64,000 nt of DNA, taken from the NCBI RefSeq assembly GCF_018131225.1, contig NZ_JAFCMM010000003.1, positions 62,001 to 126,000 of the forward strand, in the 5' to 3' direction. Position 1 is the first letter of the stretch, and every line of letters starts with the position of its first letter. Below, piece by piece: positions 47,053 to 54,999 of this stretch. The notes beneath the pieces are model-generated. The model saw only the letters and a list, made by a program, of their open reading frames with translations, was not told where the DNA came from and made no database searches. The position numbers and the translations under genes are program-made. The stretch comes from Bradyrhizobium sp. U87765 SZCCT0048 (GTDB taxonomy: Bacteria > Pseudomonadota > Alphaproteobacteria > Rhizobiales > Xanthobacteraceae).

Positions 47053-48333
47053 CTATTCGTACCGAAGCGCTTCGACGGGATCGAGCCGCGACGCCCGCCA
47101 CGACGGATACAGCGTCGCCAGGAACGACAGTGTCAGCGCCATGATCACCACCGCAACGGTTTCCGCCACGTCGACCTGGGCGGGCAGCTTGGACAGGAAA
47201 TACAGCTCGGGCGAGAACAGTTCGGTGTTGGTCAGCCATGACAGAAACTGGCGGATCGACTCGATGTTCAGGCAGATCAGCAGCCCGACCAGGAAGCCGA
47301 CCAGGGTGCCGACCACGCCGATGGCGGCGCCGGTGATCAGGAACACCCGCATCACCGCCCCCTGCGACGCCCCCATGGTTCGCAGGATGGCAATGTCGCT
47401 GCCTTTGTCTTTCACCAGCATGATCAGGCCGGACACGATGTTCAGCGCCGCCACCAGCACGATCAGGGTCAGGATCAGGAACATGACATTGCGTTCGACC
47501 TGCAACGCATTGAAGAAGGTGGCGTTGCGACTGCGCCAGTCGATGAGATAGATCGGCCGCCCCGCCGCCTCGATCACGGCCTTGCGATAGGCTTCGACCT
47601 TGTCGGGGTTGTCGGTGTAGATCTCGATCGCGGTGACGTCGTTGTTGCGGTTGAAATAGGCCTGCGCTTCCGTGAGCGGCATGAACACGAACGTCGCGTC
47701 GTATTCGGACATGCCGATCTCGAACACCGCCGCGACCTTGTAGGGCTTGATCCGCGGCGTCGTGCCCATCGGCGTCACGGCGCCGCGCGGCGCCACCAGG
47801 GTGACGCTGTCGCCGGCATGGACGGACAACTGGTCGGCGAGACGACGGCCGATGGCGATGCCCTGCCCGTCATCGAAGCCTTCGAGGGTGCCCTGCTTGA
47901 TGTTCTTGGCAATCGACGTGACGTTGTCGAGGTCCTTCGAGCGGATGCCACGCACGAATACGCCGGCGGCGCCGTAAGGCGATGACGCCAGCGCCTGGCC
48001 ATCGACCACGGGCGCGGCGAGGCGAATGCCGTTCAAGGTGTTGATGCGCTCGGCGACCTCTTTCCAGTCGGTCAGCGGCGATTCCTGCGGCGTCACCGCA
48101 ATGTGGCCGTTGAGGCCGAGGATCTTGTCGAGCAGCTCCTTGCGGAAACCGTTCATCACCGCCATGACGATGATCAGCGTGGCGACGCCGAGCATGATGC
48201 CGAGGAAGGAAAACCCGGCGATGACCGAGATGAATCCTTCCTTGCGACGCGCCCGCAGGTAGCGCATCGACAGCATCCACTCGAAAGCGGCGAAGGGGGC
48301 GGTTCGGACTGGCTCACTCATCGGCGTATCCAT
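47053..48333 (-). CDS. lolC: Lipoprotein-releasing ABC transporter permease, first copy (adjacent to lolD and proS)
   Basis: A 426-residue permease, MDTPMSEPVRTAPFAAFEWML at the start and ASRLDPVEALRYE at the end. The order proS-lolC-lolD with short gaps matches the ancestral alphaproteobacterial arrangement, so this is likely the original copy. The FtsX-type region VKDKGSDIAILRTMGASQGAVM is identical in both copies. About 37 bases upstream of the start (CGCACGGATTTCACACGATTGGGG) are also nearly shared with the other copy. Confidence 0.95.
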   Translation of the reverse strand: MDTPMSEPVRTAPFAAFEWMLSMRYLRARRKEGFISVIAGFSFLGIMLGVATLIIVMAVMNGFRKELLDKILGLNGHIAVTPQESPLTDWKEVAERINTLNGIRLAAPVVDGQALASSPYGAAGVFVRGIRSKDLDNVTSIAKNIKQGTLEGFDDGQGIAIGRRLADQLSVHAGDSVTLVAPRGAVTPMGTTPRIKPYKVAAVFEIGMSEYDATFVFMPLTEAQAYFNRNNDVTAIEIYTDNPDKVEAYRKAVIEAAGRPIYLIDWRSRNATFFNALQVERNVMFLILTLIVLVAALNIVSGLIMLVKDKGSDIAILRTMGASQGAVMRVFLITGAAIGVVGTLVGFLVGLLICLNIESIRQFLSWLTNTELFSPELYFLSKLPAQVDVAETVAVVIMALTLSFLATLYPSWRASRLDPVEALRYE

Positions 48334-48406
48334 CGCACGGATTTCACACGATTGGGGCTAATTCTGGTCGCACACCCTCGGCACCGCGCAGCACGCGGTG
48401 AAAAAC

Positions 48407-49726
48407 TCATGCGGTCAGCCGGGCGATGACGTCGTCCGGTGTCAGCAGTTCGCGCTCGCCGTCGCTGCGGCGCTTCAGCTCCACCTTGCCTTCGGCGAGG
48501 CCCTTGGGGCCGACCATGACCTGCCAGGGAATACCGATCAGGTCCGCGGTCGCGAACTTGGCGCCCGGCCGCTCCTCGCGGTCGTCATAGAGCACGTCGA
48601 TGCCCTTGGCGGTCAGTGCGGCATAGAGCCTGTCGCAGGCGACGTCGGTATCGCCGCCGCCCTGCTTGAGGTTGAGCAGCGCAACGCGGAACGGCGCCAC
48701 CGTCTCCGGCCACTTGATGCCGGCCTCGTCATGGAAGGCCTCAATGATCGCGCCAAGCAGGCGCGACACGCCGACGCCATAGGAGCCGCCATGGATCGAC
48801 CGCTCGGTGCCGTCCGGGCCCATCACCAGCGCCTTCATGGTCTCGGAGTACTTGGTGCCGAAATAGAAGATCTGGCCGACCTCGATGCCGCGGGTGTGCA
48901 GCCGCTTGGGCTCGGGGACCTCGCTGTCGAACCGCGCGGCGTCGTGGACGTCTTCGGTCGCGGCATAGAGCTCGGTCCACTGCTGGATGATCGGTGTGAG
49001 GTCGCCGCCGTAGTCGACGTCCTCGCCCGGCACCGGCAGCTTGAGCACATCGCTGTTGCAGTAGACGCCGGACTCGCCGGTGTCGGCGAGCACGATGAAC
49101 TCGTGCGACAGGTCGCCGCCGATCGGACCGGTCTCCGCCCGCATTGGAATCGCCTGCAGTCCCATCCGCGAGAACGTGCGCAGGTAGGCGACGAACATCT
49201 TGTTGTAGGACAGCCGCGCCGCATCCTGGTCGATGTCGAAGGAATAGGCGTCCTTCATCAGGAATTCGCGGCCACGCATCACGCCGAAGCGCGGGCGCTG
49301 CTCGTCGCGGAATTTCCACTGGATGTGATAGAGATTCAGCGGCAGGCTCTTGTAGGAGCGGACATAGCTGCGGAAGATCTCGGTGATCATCTCCTCATTG
49401 GTCGGACCATAGAGGAGTTCGCGCTTGTGGCGGTCCTGGATGCGCAGCATCTCCGGACCGTAGGCATCATAGCGGCCGCTCTCACGCCAGAGGTCGGCGA
49501 GCTGCAGCGTCGGCATCAGCAGCTCGATGGCGCCGGCCCGGTTCTGCTCCTCGCGGACGATCTGCTCGATCTTCGTCAGCACCCGCAGGCCGAGCGGCAG
49601 CCAGGAATAAATGCCCGCGGCCTGCTGGCGCAGCATGCCCGCGCGCAGCATCAGGCGGTGCGATGCAATCTCCGCCTCCTTCGGCGTCTCCTTGAGGATG
49701 GGCAGAAAGAAACGCGACAATCGCAT
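48407..49726 (-). CDS. proS: Prolyl-tRNA synthetase, short form without the INS editing domain
   Basis: A 439-residue class II synthetase. The start ATG 49726 gives MRLSRFFLPILKETPKEAEI. Motif 2 is in REFLMKDAYSFDID and motif 3 in GSYGVGVSRLLGAIIE; the C-terminal anticodon-binding domain has VLYDDREERPGAKFATADLI. The roughly 180-residue INS editing domain of E. coli-type ProRS is absent, as known for Rhodopseudomonas-type enzymes, so mischarged Ala-tRNA-Pro would need a free-standing editor. It heads the lolC-lolD run. Confidence 0.96.
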   Translation of the reverse strand: MRLSRFFLPILKETPKEAEIASHRLMLRAGMLRQQAAGIYSWLPLGLRVLTKIEQIVREEQNRAGAIELLMPTLQLADLWRESGRYDAYGPEMLRIQDRHKRELLYGPTNEEMITEIFRSYVRSYKSLPLNLYHIQWKFRDEQRPRFGVMRGREFLMKDAYSFDIDQDAARLSYNKMFVAYLRTFSRMGLQAIPMRAETGPIGGDLSHEFIVLADTGESGVYCNSDVLKLPVPGEDVDYGGDLTPIIQQWTELYAATEDVHDAARFDSEVPEPKRLHTRGIEVGQIFYFGTKYSETMKALVMGPDGTERSIHGGSYGVGVSRLLGAIIEAFHDEAGIKWPETVAPFRVALLNLKQGGGDTDVACDRLYAALTAKGIDVLYDDREERPGAKFATADLIGIPWQVMVGPKGLAEGKVELKRRSDGERELLTPDDVIARLTA

Positions 49727-49964
49727 GGGAACACTCAAGAATCGTTTGGGACCGGGATCGAGGCAGTGAAACCGGATCGGGGCCCAAAACACAAGCGTTG
49801 GGGGCCGGAAAACCGCGTTTTGACGGCCCAGGCGGGCGTTTTGAGGACTAATTTCGCGTGATCCGGGCGGATTTGCCGCCCCAGGCGCAATCCGCGCCCG
49901 AGCGCCCCGCCCGCCTCCTCCGGTACGCTACCGGCGGCGGCGGACGACTGGCACGGCCGTGCGT

Positions 49965-52442
49965 TCAGAATGTGTAGCGCGAGGCCATCACATAGGTCCG
50001 CCCCGGGAATGGGTGGAACAGGAAGTACTGGGCGTTGAAGACATTGTCGATGCCGACATCGAACGAAAAGTTCCTGGTCGCCGCATAGTGCACTTTCATG
50101 TCGACGACGAAGGTGTTGTCGAACGCACCGTAGACGTGCGGCACGATGTCGGTGTTGTCGAGCGTCGAATACTGCTTGCCACTGTAGCGCGCCGCGATGG
50201 TGTACGCCCACTGCTCGTTCGGCCGGTAGGTCGCGCCGAACTTGGCCCGCCAGTCCGGGACGTAGGGCACGCGCTTGCCGACCACCGTGTCCGGCAGGTT
50301 GGTCAGCGGGTTGGTCCCTGCCCAGGTCGGATCCGAGACGATGCGCGAGTTGACATAGGTGATGCTGCCGAACAGCTGCAGCCCCTGGAACAGGACATTG
50401 TCCTTGTCTGCGGAGACTTCTGCGCCGGTCATGCGGATCGCCGCGACGTTGCCGATGGTCGTGGTCGGGACCTGTGCGCCGGTCGAAGGGTTGGTGACGA
50501 GGTTGGTCTGCGAGATGATGGCGTTGTTGGTGCGCTCGTCGAACAGCGTGAAGCGGATGCGTCCATCGCTCCAGCGACGTTCGACGTTGATCTCGGTGGT
50601 GAAGTCCTGCTCCGGAGCGAGGAACGGATTAGCCACCGTCGCCACGCCGCCGACGGTCACGTTCTGGTAGAGTTCGGCGACCGTCGGATAGCGATAGGCC
50701 TCGCCGAAGTTGACGGTGACGTTCCAGTCCTTGTTTGGGTCGAACGACAGCGATGCCTTCGGCGAAAAATTCGTCGCGCTCAGTCCCGGCTGGTTGATGG
50801 TGGCGCGCGAGGCGATGACGCCGGCGGCGTTGGCCACGGTGTTGACGTTGACGCCGTCGAGGGCCTGCCAGCTTTCGAGCCGGCCGCCGAGGGTCAGCTT
50901 GAGGCTGGGAATGATCTTCCAGGCATCCTGGATCCACAGCGCCCCCGTCCGCGTCTCGCCATATCCGGCGGAATAGAGCTGTCCGGTCCCGGTCGACGGC
51001 GTCGCCGACCAGTTGGCCGAGGCATAGGTCGGGTTGTTCAGCTCGTAGCGGTCGCCATGCAGGCCGAAGCTGAGCTCGTGCGGGCCATCGAAACCGAATG
51101 GCCGCCAGATCCCCTTGGCATCGATGTTCTGCCAGTTGGTGCCGTCGTTGCGGGTGATCTTGCCGTTCTGCGAATAGCCGACGCCGGTCGCTGCGACGGT
51201 GTAGGGACTGGCCTGGATGTCCTGCAGATAGTTGTAGGTCGAGGCGGTGATGTCGAAATCATAGATCCCGCGCGTATCGCTCTTCAGCCCGATCGAACTG
51301 CTGAGGTGGGTCTGGTCCCAGGTGTATTTGTTGCCGGCGAACGACGAAATGCCCGCGAAGGTCGGCGCACCGGTCGCTGCGGACCGCAGATAGGTCTGCG
51401 GATTGGAGGTCTGGACGTTGTTCCAGACACCGAATGCATACGTCGCCTGGACCAGCGGTGTGAGGTCGTAGGCAAAGCGAAGGTTCATCGCCGTCTGCTG
51501 TGAATGCGCCAACGCACCGGTGCCGACGACATTCGCCGGCAACCCCTGCTTGTTGAGCGCCGGAAAAGCCCCGGTCGTGCCGGCCGGAATGGTGCCGTTG
51601 GTGGTGTAGGTCAGCGGCTGCTGATAGCTGTCGAGATAGTTGGCGCTGGCCAGCCACGACAGCTTGCCATTGCGGTCGCCGACCGACGCACTGGTCTGGC
51701 TGGTGAGGTAGGTATCCTTCGTGCCGTACTGGTTCCAGGGCTGAACCGACAGCGTCTCCTTGGCGGACGCCACGAGGCGATCCGGCATCTTAGAGGTGAT
51801 CAGCAGCACGCCGCCGATCGAGTTGCCGGGATAGGCCGCCGAGAATGGGCCATTGAGGAAATCGATCCGCGCGATCGAATCCGGCGACACCAGATTCCAG
51901 TGCGGCGATCCGCTGGTGTTGTTGTTGGCGATCAGCGCCGAGATCAGAACATCGTCGGCATAGATCAGCGAGCGCGCGCTGGAATTCAGCCCCCAGGTTC
52001 GGGTCGCCAGCACCGCCTGGTTGTCGCCGTCGTTGCGCTTGCGCACGAACAGGCTCGGCATGTATTTGATCGCGTCTTCCGGATCCTTGAGGTTGACCGT
52101 CTCCTCGATCTGCTTCGCGGTCGTGCTGAAGGATTGCTGCGGCAGCTGGTAGCGGCTCACGGCCGGCGGCGTGCCCGGATAGCGGCCGCCGGCGCCCTGG
52201 GTATCGGCATTCGCGACCTGCCCCGCCGGCACGGCGGCGGTCGGTCGCGCCTGCTGAACGCGGGGCGTGCTGCTCGCCACACGCCGCTTGACGCGGGGCG
52301 CCGGCTTCGGGCGCTGGCGCGCCGTCTCGACCACGACGGGCGGCAGCGGATCGGCCGCGGTCTGGGCAGATACGGAAGGAGCAAGGGTCAAGGTCACTGG
52401 CAACGCCAACCACAGGCGCGCCAGATGTGATGCGGACGACAT
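49965..52442 (-). CDS. TonB-dependent outer membrane receptor
   Basis: An 825-residue receptor starting at ATG 52442 with a signal peptide (MSSASHLARLWLALPVTLTL to SVSAQ). A Pro/Arg-rich linker is followed by the plug (KDPEDAIKYMPSLFVRKRND, DVLISALIANNN, IDFLNGPFSAAYPGNSIGGV) and a large barrel (SLSFDPNKDWNVTVNFGEAY, RTNNAIISQTN), ending in aromatic YVMASRYTF. The substrate cannot be read from sequence. Its neighbour is a DUF2946 protein with metal-ligand residues, so a metal or metal complex is plausible. No cobalamin riboswitch was seen. Confidence 0.93.
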   Translation of the reverse strand: MSSASHLARLWLALPVTLTLAPSVSAQTAADPLPPVVVETARQRPKPAPRVKRRVASSTPRVQQARPTAAVPAGQVANADTQGAGGRYPGTPPAVSRYQLPQQSFSTTAKQIEETVNLKDPEDAIKYMPSLFVRKRNDGDNQAVLATRTWGLNSSARSLIYADDVLISALIANNNTSGSPHWNLVSPDSIARIDFLNGPFSAAYPGNSIGGVLLITSKMPDRLVASAKETLSVQPWNQYGTKDTYLTSQTSASVGDRNGKLSWLASANYLDSYQQPLTYTTNGTIPAGTTGAFPALNKQGLPANVVGTGALAHSQQTAMNLRFAYDLTPLVQATYAFGVWNNVQTSNPQTYLRSAATGAPTFAGISSFAGNKYTWDQTHLSSSIGLKSDTRGIYDFDITASTYNYLQDIQASPYTVAATGVGYSQNGKITRNDGTNWQNIDAKGIWRPFGFDGPHELSFGLHGDRYELNNPTYASANWSATPSTGTGQLYSAGYGETRTGALWIQDAWKIIPSLKLTLGGRLESWQALDGVNVNTVANAAGVIASRATINQPGLSATNFSPKASLSFDPNKDWNVTVNFGEAYRYPTVAELYQNVTVGGVATVANPFLAPEQDFTTEINVERRWSDGRIRFTLFDERTNNAIISQTNLVTNPSTGAQVPTTTIGNVAAIRMTGAEVSADKDNVLFQGLQLFGSITYVNSRIVSDPTWAGTNPLTNLPDTVVGKRVPYVPDWRAKFGATYRPNEQWAYTIAARYSGKQYSTLDNTDIVPHVYGAFDNTFVVDMKVHYAATRNFSFDVGIDNVFNAQYFLFHPFPGRTYVMASRYTF

Positions 52443-52503
52443 CAAGAGAACTCCGAAAATCAGACATGACGACAGGCGAGCTCACGCGCCGCGGCGCGTG
52501 CCG

Positions 52504-52881
52504 TCAGGTCTGGGCCGGAGGACCTCTGGGACTGGTCTGGGTAAATCGCGCGAACTGCCTGAGCCGCAGCGCGAACGCAGCCTCGCGCGACTCGGTGATG
52601 GCGATACGCCGAAAAGCATGGGGCGCGATCGGCGGCAAGATCGCCGCGGCAAGGCCCGGAAAACACTGCTTGCAGTGGGTGGTGACACGCTCTGCGGTGT
52701 CCGTGTCACTGCCCTGCCCCTGATCGGCGGCATGGCTGGCGGTCAGGCAGAGGGAATGGTCGTCGGCCAGAAGCGCCGTCGGCGTCGCGGCCAGCAGGAA
52801 TGACGCCAGAAAGGCATTGAGCATGAAGGCATACACGGCCGTCCAGACCGTCCAGACCCCGATATGCCGCTTGGACCTCAT
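52504..52881 (-). CDS. DUF2946-type small membrane/periplasmic protein with CxxC motif
   Basis: A 125-residue frame from ATG 52881. A hydrophobic segment at about residues 10-32 (VWTVWTAVYAFMLNAFLASF) acts as anchor or signal. The following part has SLCLTASHAAD (C45, H50) and THCKQCFPG (H69, C70, C73), a possible metal site. The pattern fits DUF2946 proteins, which are often next to TonB receptors. It ends 61 bases before the TonB receptor start and probably shares its transcript. An in-frame extension up to 53316 is Arg-rich and rejected. Confidence 0.7.
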   Translation of the reverse strand: MRSKRHIGVWTVWTAVYAFMLNAFLASFLLAATPTALLADDHSLCLTASHAADQGQGSDTDTAERVTTHCKQCFPGLAAAILPPIAPHAFRRIAITESREAAFALRLRQFARFTQTSPRGPPAQT

Positions 52882-53019
52882 GCGTGCTTGCGCTCCCGCG
52901 CGCAGAGCTAGCACGCACCCGGCGTCACGGGTAGCGCATCCGGCCGATTCGGCCGTGTCGCCCCGCTCGGTACCCCGATAAAGTTGAGAAACGTGGCGCC
53001 CGCGCAACGATGATCGTCT

Positions 53020-53038
53020 GTCAGGCAGTCTGCCTGAC
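53020..53038. promoter_or_regulatory. Perfect 8-bp inverted repeat, candidate operator
   Basis: GTCAGGCA-GTC-TGCCTGAC reads the same on both strands apart from the central three bases. It lies 139 bases before the DUF2946 start and could be the binding site of a dimeric regulator controlling the receptor pair. The regulator is not in the window. Confidence 0.5.
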
Positions 53039-53218
53039 CTTGACGGCAATTTTCTTCCACGGCGCCGAGCCTCGGCACCCGCTCTGGTAGAATTTTCGCG
53101 CTCCAGTTGTGATTTGGCGCGATCGGTCCACCGTTTGAAACGATGATTTACTCCCAGCCGATGTTTTAGACATTTGTTGCCGAAAAGAGTGACAAACAAA
53201 AAAGGATCGGCTAGCGTG

Positions 53219-53384
53219 CGGCCTTCAAGCTGGCCGTGAGGCAGTAGCTTGGTGGTCCAAGTCTCGGGAGGAGCCCTGACGCGCCGAAGCAGCGTCGCCC
53301 CGTTCAAGAGCACCAAACCTCAACGTTTTCGGGGACAATAGGGTCGACACAATTTTTAAGCAGGGCATGGCCCTGCTTTTTTTT
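53219..53384 (+). ncRNA. Candidate small structured RNA ending in a strong terminator
   Basis: No open frame covers this segment on the plus strand, yet it contains serial hairpins and ends at a canonical terminator. Hairpins: CGGCC/GGCCG (53219-53223, 53232-53236), CTTGG/CCAAG (53248-53252, 53257-53261), GACGC/GCGTC with inner CGAA loop (53278-53296) and CCCCG/CGGGG (53298-53302, 53330-53334). A weak promoter-like GTGACA lies about 27 bases upstream. No known RNA family was recognised. It might also be a leader or remnant. Confidence 0.45.
53359..53384 (+). terminator. Strong intrinsic terminator (plus strand)
   Basis: AGCAGGG (53359-53365), loop CATGG, CCCTGCT (53371-53377), then a run of T to 53384. 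No plus-strand protein gene precedes it for several kilobases, which is the main reason for suspecting an RNA gene here. Confidence 0.85.
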
Positions 53385-53551
53385 GTCTTTTTTCCCGCGC
53401 GCGGATCTCGCGTTCGCTTCAGACCATCGTCGCTGACACGGCCGGAGTTACGGCCTCAACGTGTCATCGGTGTGACGCCGCCTGCGACAGAGGCGCACGC
53501 CGCTGCCCGATCCCCAACATCCTGGAAGCGGCGTCATCCGCGGGCTGTCCG

Positions 53552-53890
53552 TCACCTGCCCTGGGACGCCTGTCCGCCTGCCGGCTCGAAGCAGGCCATC
53601 ACCAGGTCCGGATCGATCGCATGGCCAAGGCCGACAAAACTCGCAGCGGTCTCGCCGGTCTTGGTCCAGCTCAGGCTCACGCAATCGCCGAGGGGAACGG
53701 CCTGCAGCTGACCGACAAACAGCGAACGGCCGTCAGGCGCGAAGATCTCGACCTGCCAGCTGCCGACGAAAGGCCCCGGCTGGGCATCATGGACGACTTC
53801 CCGTGCGAACACGCCCCCCGTATCCTGATGGCTCCAGCGGCCATCGAACGTCGATCCGCTTCGCTTGTAGTAGACGATGCCTGATTGCAT
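53552..53890 (-). CDS. Orphan 112-residue protein, last gene of the DyP/VioB-like cassette
   Basis: A 112-residue protein starting MQSGIVYYKRSGSTFDGRWS, with repeated short beta-like stretches (GPFVGSWQVEIFAPDGRSLF, FVGLGHAIDPDLVMACFEPA). No signal peptide or membrane segment. The pattern suggests a small all-beta (perhaps calycin-like) fold, an inference from spacing of aromatic and Gly residues. It begins 23 bases after the ferritin-like gene and probably shares its function. Family not recognised. Confidence 0.75.
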   Translation of the reverse strand: MQSGIVYYKRSGSTFDGRWSHQDTGGVFAREVVHDAQPGPFVGSWQVEIFAPDGRSLFVGQLQAVPLGDCVSLSWTKTGETAASFVGLGHAIDPDLVMACFEPAGGQASQGR

Positions 53891-53913
53891 GGCGCTCTCC
53901 CGGGGTCGGACGA

Positions 53914-54957
53914 TCAGTTGACCACTGACACGAACTCGAAGGCCGGAGCCGCGAACTGGTCGCTTCCCTTCACGCGGACGCTGACGACCTTTTCCATCAC
54001 GACCAGCCGGAATTCGTTCATCACGCCGAGAGCGGCGTCGAGCTTGTCCGACTGTCCGTTGAACGTCTGATGCAGCGCATTGAGCAGCTTGCTGTAGGTG
54101 GCGTTGGCAAGGTCGACGCCGTTGCGGGCGAGCGAGCCGGCCTCGTACATACCGGCCCGGCTGTTGCTGACAATGTCGATGACATCCGCCTGATCGAACG
54201 GCACCGGCGCTCCGCTGAACGAAATCCGCTTCGTCGCCTTGTCCCTGACCAGGCTGGCGCCGCGAATGATTTCCTCGAAGCGATAGTAATGGGCCGGTTC
54301 GCCGTCAGGTTCGAAAGGATCGTCGCTGGTCCCCTCCCCCTGATCCTTGATCAGCATCAGCGCCCGTACCGCGGTGTCCACATTGGTGATCGGGAAGAGC
54401 TCGTCGGCCGGGAACCAGCCGCCATTCACGACCTGCCTGGCGGGGTCGCCGACAAAGATCGTGTCCCCCAGCTCCCTGATCTTCTCCGCGATCGCATCAT
54501 AGAACGCCCCGATCGTCTGGAACGAAGGAAGCGCAGCCGCCAGCATCTTCGACGGATAATGTTTGGGGTCTTTCGGTTGCTCGATCTTCATGAAGACGTC
54601 CCGCACGAGATCCTTGCTGAGCTTCTCCAGCCCGACCTTCAGGCCGTCATCCGCCATCATCGGTAGCGGACCGGGATAGGTCGGAATGAAATCGGCCCGG
54701 TTGATCTCGGGCGCTCCGCCGATCGCGTTGAGGACATTGGCCGCGATCGTCATGTGCAGCATCTCCTCGACGACGATCGAGCGAATGATCCCGGCGACGG
54801 CGCGGTTCGTGCCCGGTTTGATCGAGTACAGCGCCGTCAGATACGGCGGAATCGTCGAGTGCTCCAGCTTCACGGCGTTCTGGAGGAATTCATGGAGCTC
54901 GGGGCCCGAGCCGGCGCCCCGGACAGCCTCGACGATCCCTGATCGGAGCTTGAGCAT
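53914..54957 (-). CDS. Ferritin-like domain protein resembling the C-terminal half of VioB/RebD
   Basis: A 347-residue protein from ATG 54957. The ferritin-like helical region has LEHSTIPPYLTALYSIKPG (E32) and IVVEEMLHMTIAANVLNAIG (E65, H68), the carboxylate/His pattern of the Pfam ferritin-like family that includes the catalytic C-terminal domain of VioB and RebD (iminophenyl-pyruvate dimer synthase type). A second half (GGWFPADELFPITNVDTAV, YYRFEEIIRGA) matches the same family. No signal peptide. It lies 42 bases downstream of the VioB-N-like gene, so both are likely made together. Confidence 0.85.
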   Translation of the reverse strand: MLKLRSGIVEAVRGAGSGPELHEFLQNAVKLEHSTIPPYLTALYSIKPGTNRAVAGIIRSIVVEEMLHMTIAANVLNAIGGAPEINRADFIPTYPGPLPMMADDGLKVGLEKLSKDLVRDVFMKIEQPKDPKHYPSKMLAAALPSFQTIGAFYDAIAEKIRELGDTIFVGDPARQVVNGGWFPADELFPITNVDTAVRALMLIKDQGEGTSDDPFEPDGEPAHYYRFEEIIRGASLVRDKATKRISFSGAPVPFDQADVIDIVSNSRAGMYEAGSLARNGVDLANATYSKLLNALHQTFNGQSDKLDAALGVMNEFRLVVMEKVVSVRVKGSDQFAAPAFEFVSVVN

Positions 54958-54999
54958 GACGTCCTCAAATGGTTCGCGTGAACGAATGCAGACTGGCAA

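Larger units (their letters stand above)
52882..53551. other. Intergenic region upstream of the DUF2946/TonB receptor pair
   Basis: A 670-base stretch with no supported protein gene. It holds a perfect palindrome (53020-53038), a structured segment read as a possible plus-strand RNA (53219-53384) and its terminator. The A/T content is higher than that of surrounding genes around 53090-53215. The part from 53385 to 53551 shows nothing recognisable. Confidence 0.55.

Noticed and set aside
52443..53218. Cobalamin or other metabolite riboswitch for the TonB receptor
   Set aside because: No B12-box or other recognisable riboswitch core was seen on the minus strand.
52882..53316. N-terminal extension of the DUF2946 gene to 53316
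   Set aside because: The added 145 residues are Arg-rich, lack a signal or domain, and overlap the palindrome and candidate RNA; ATG 52881 gives a sensible membrane-anchored protein.
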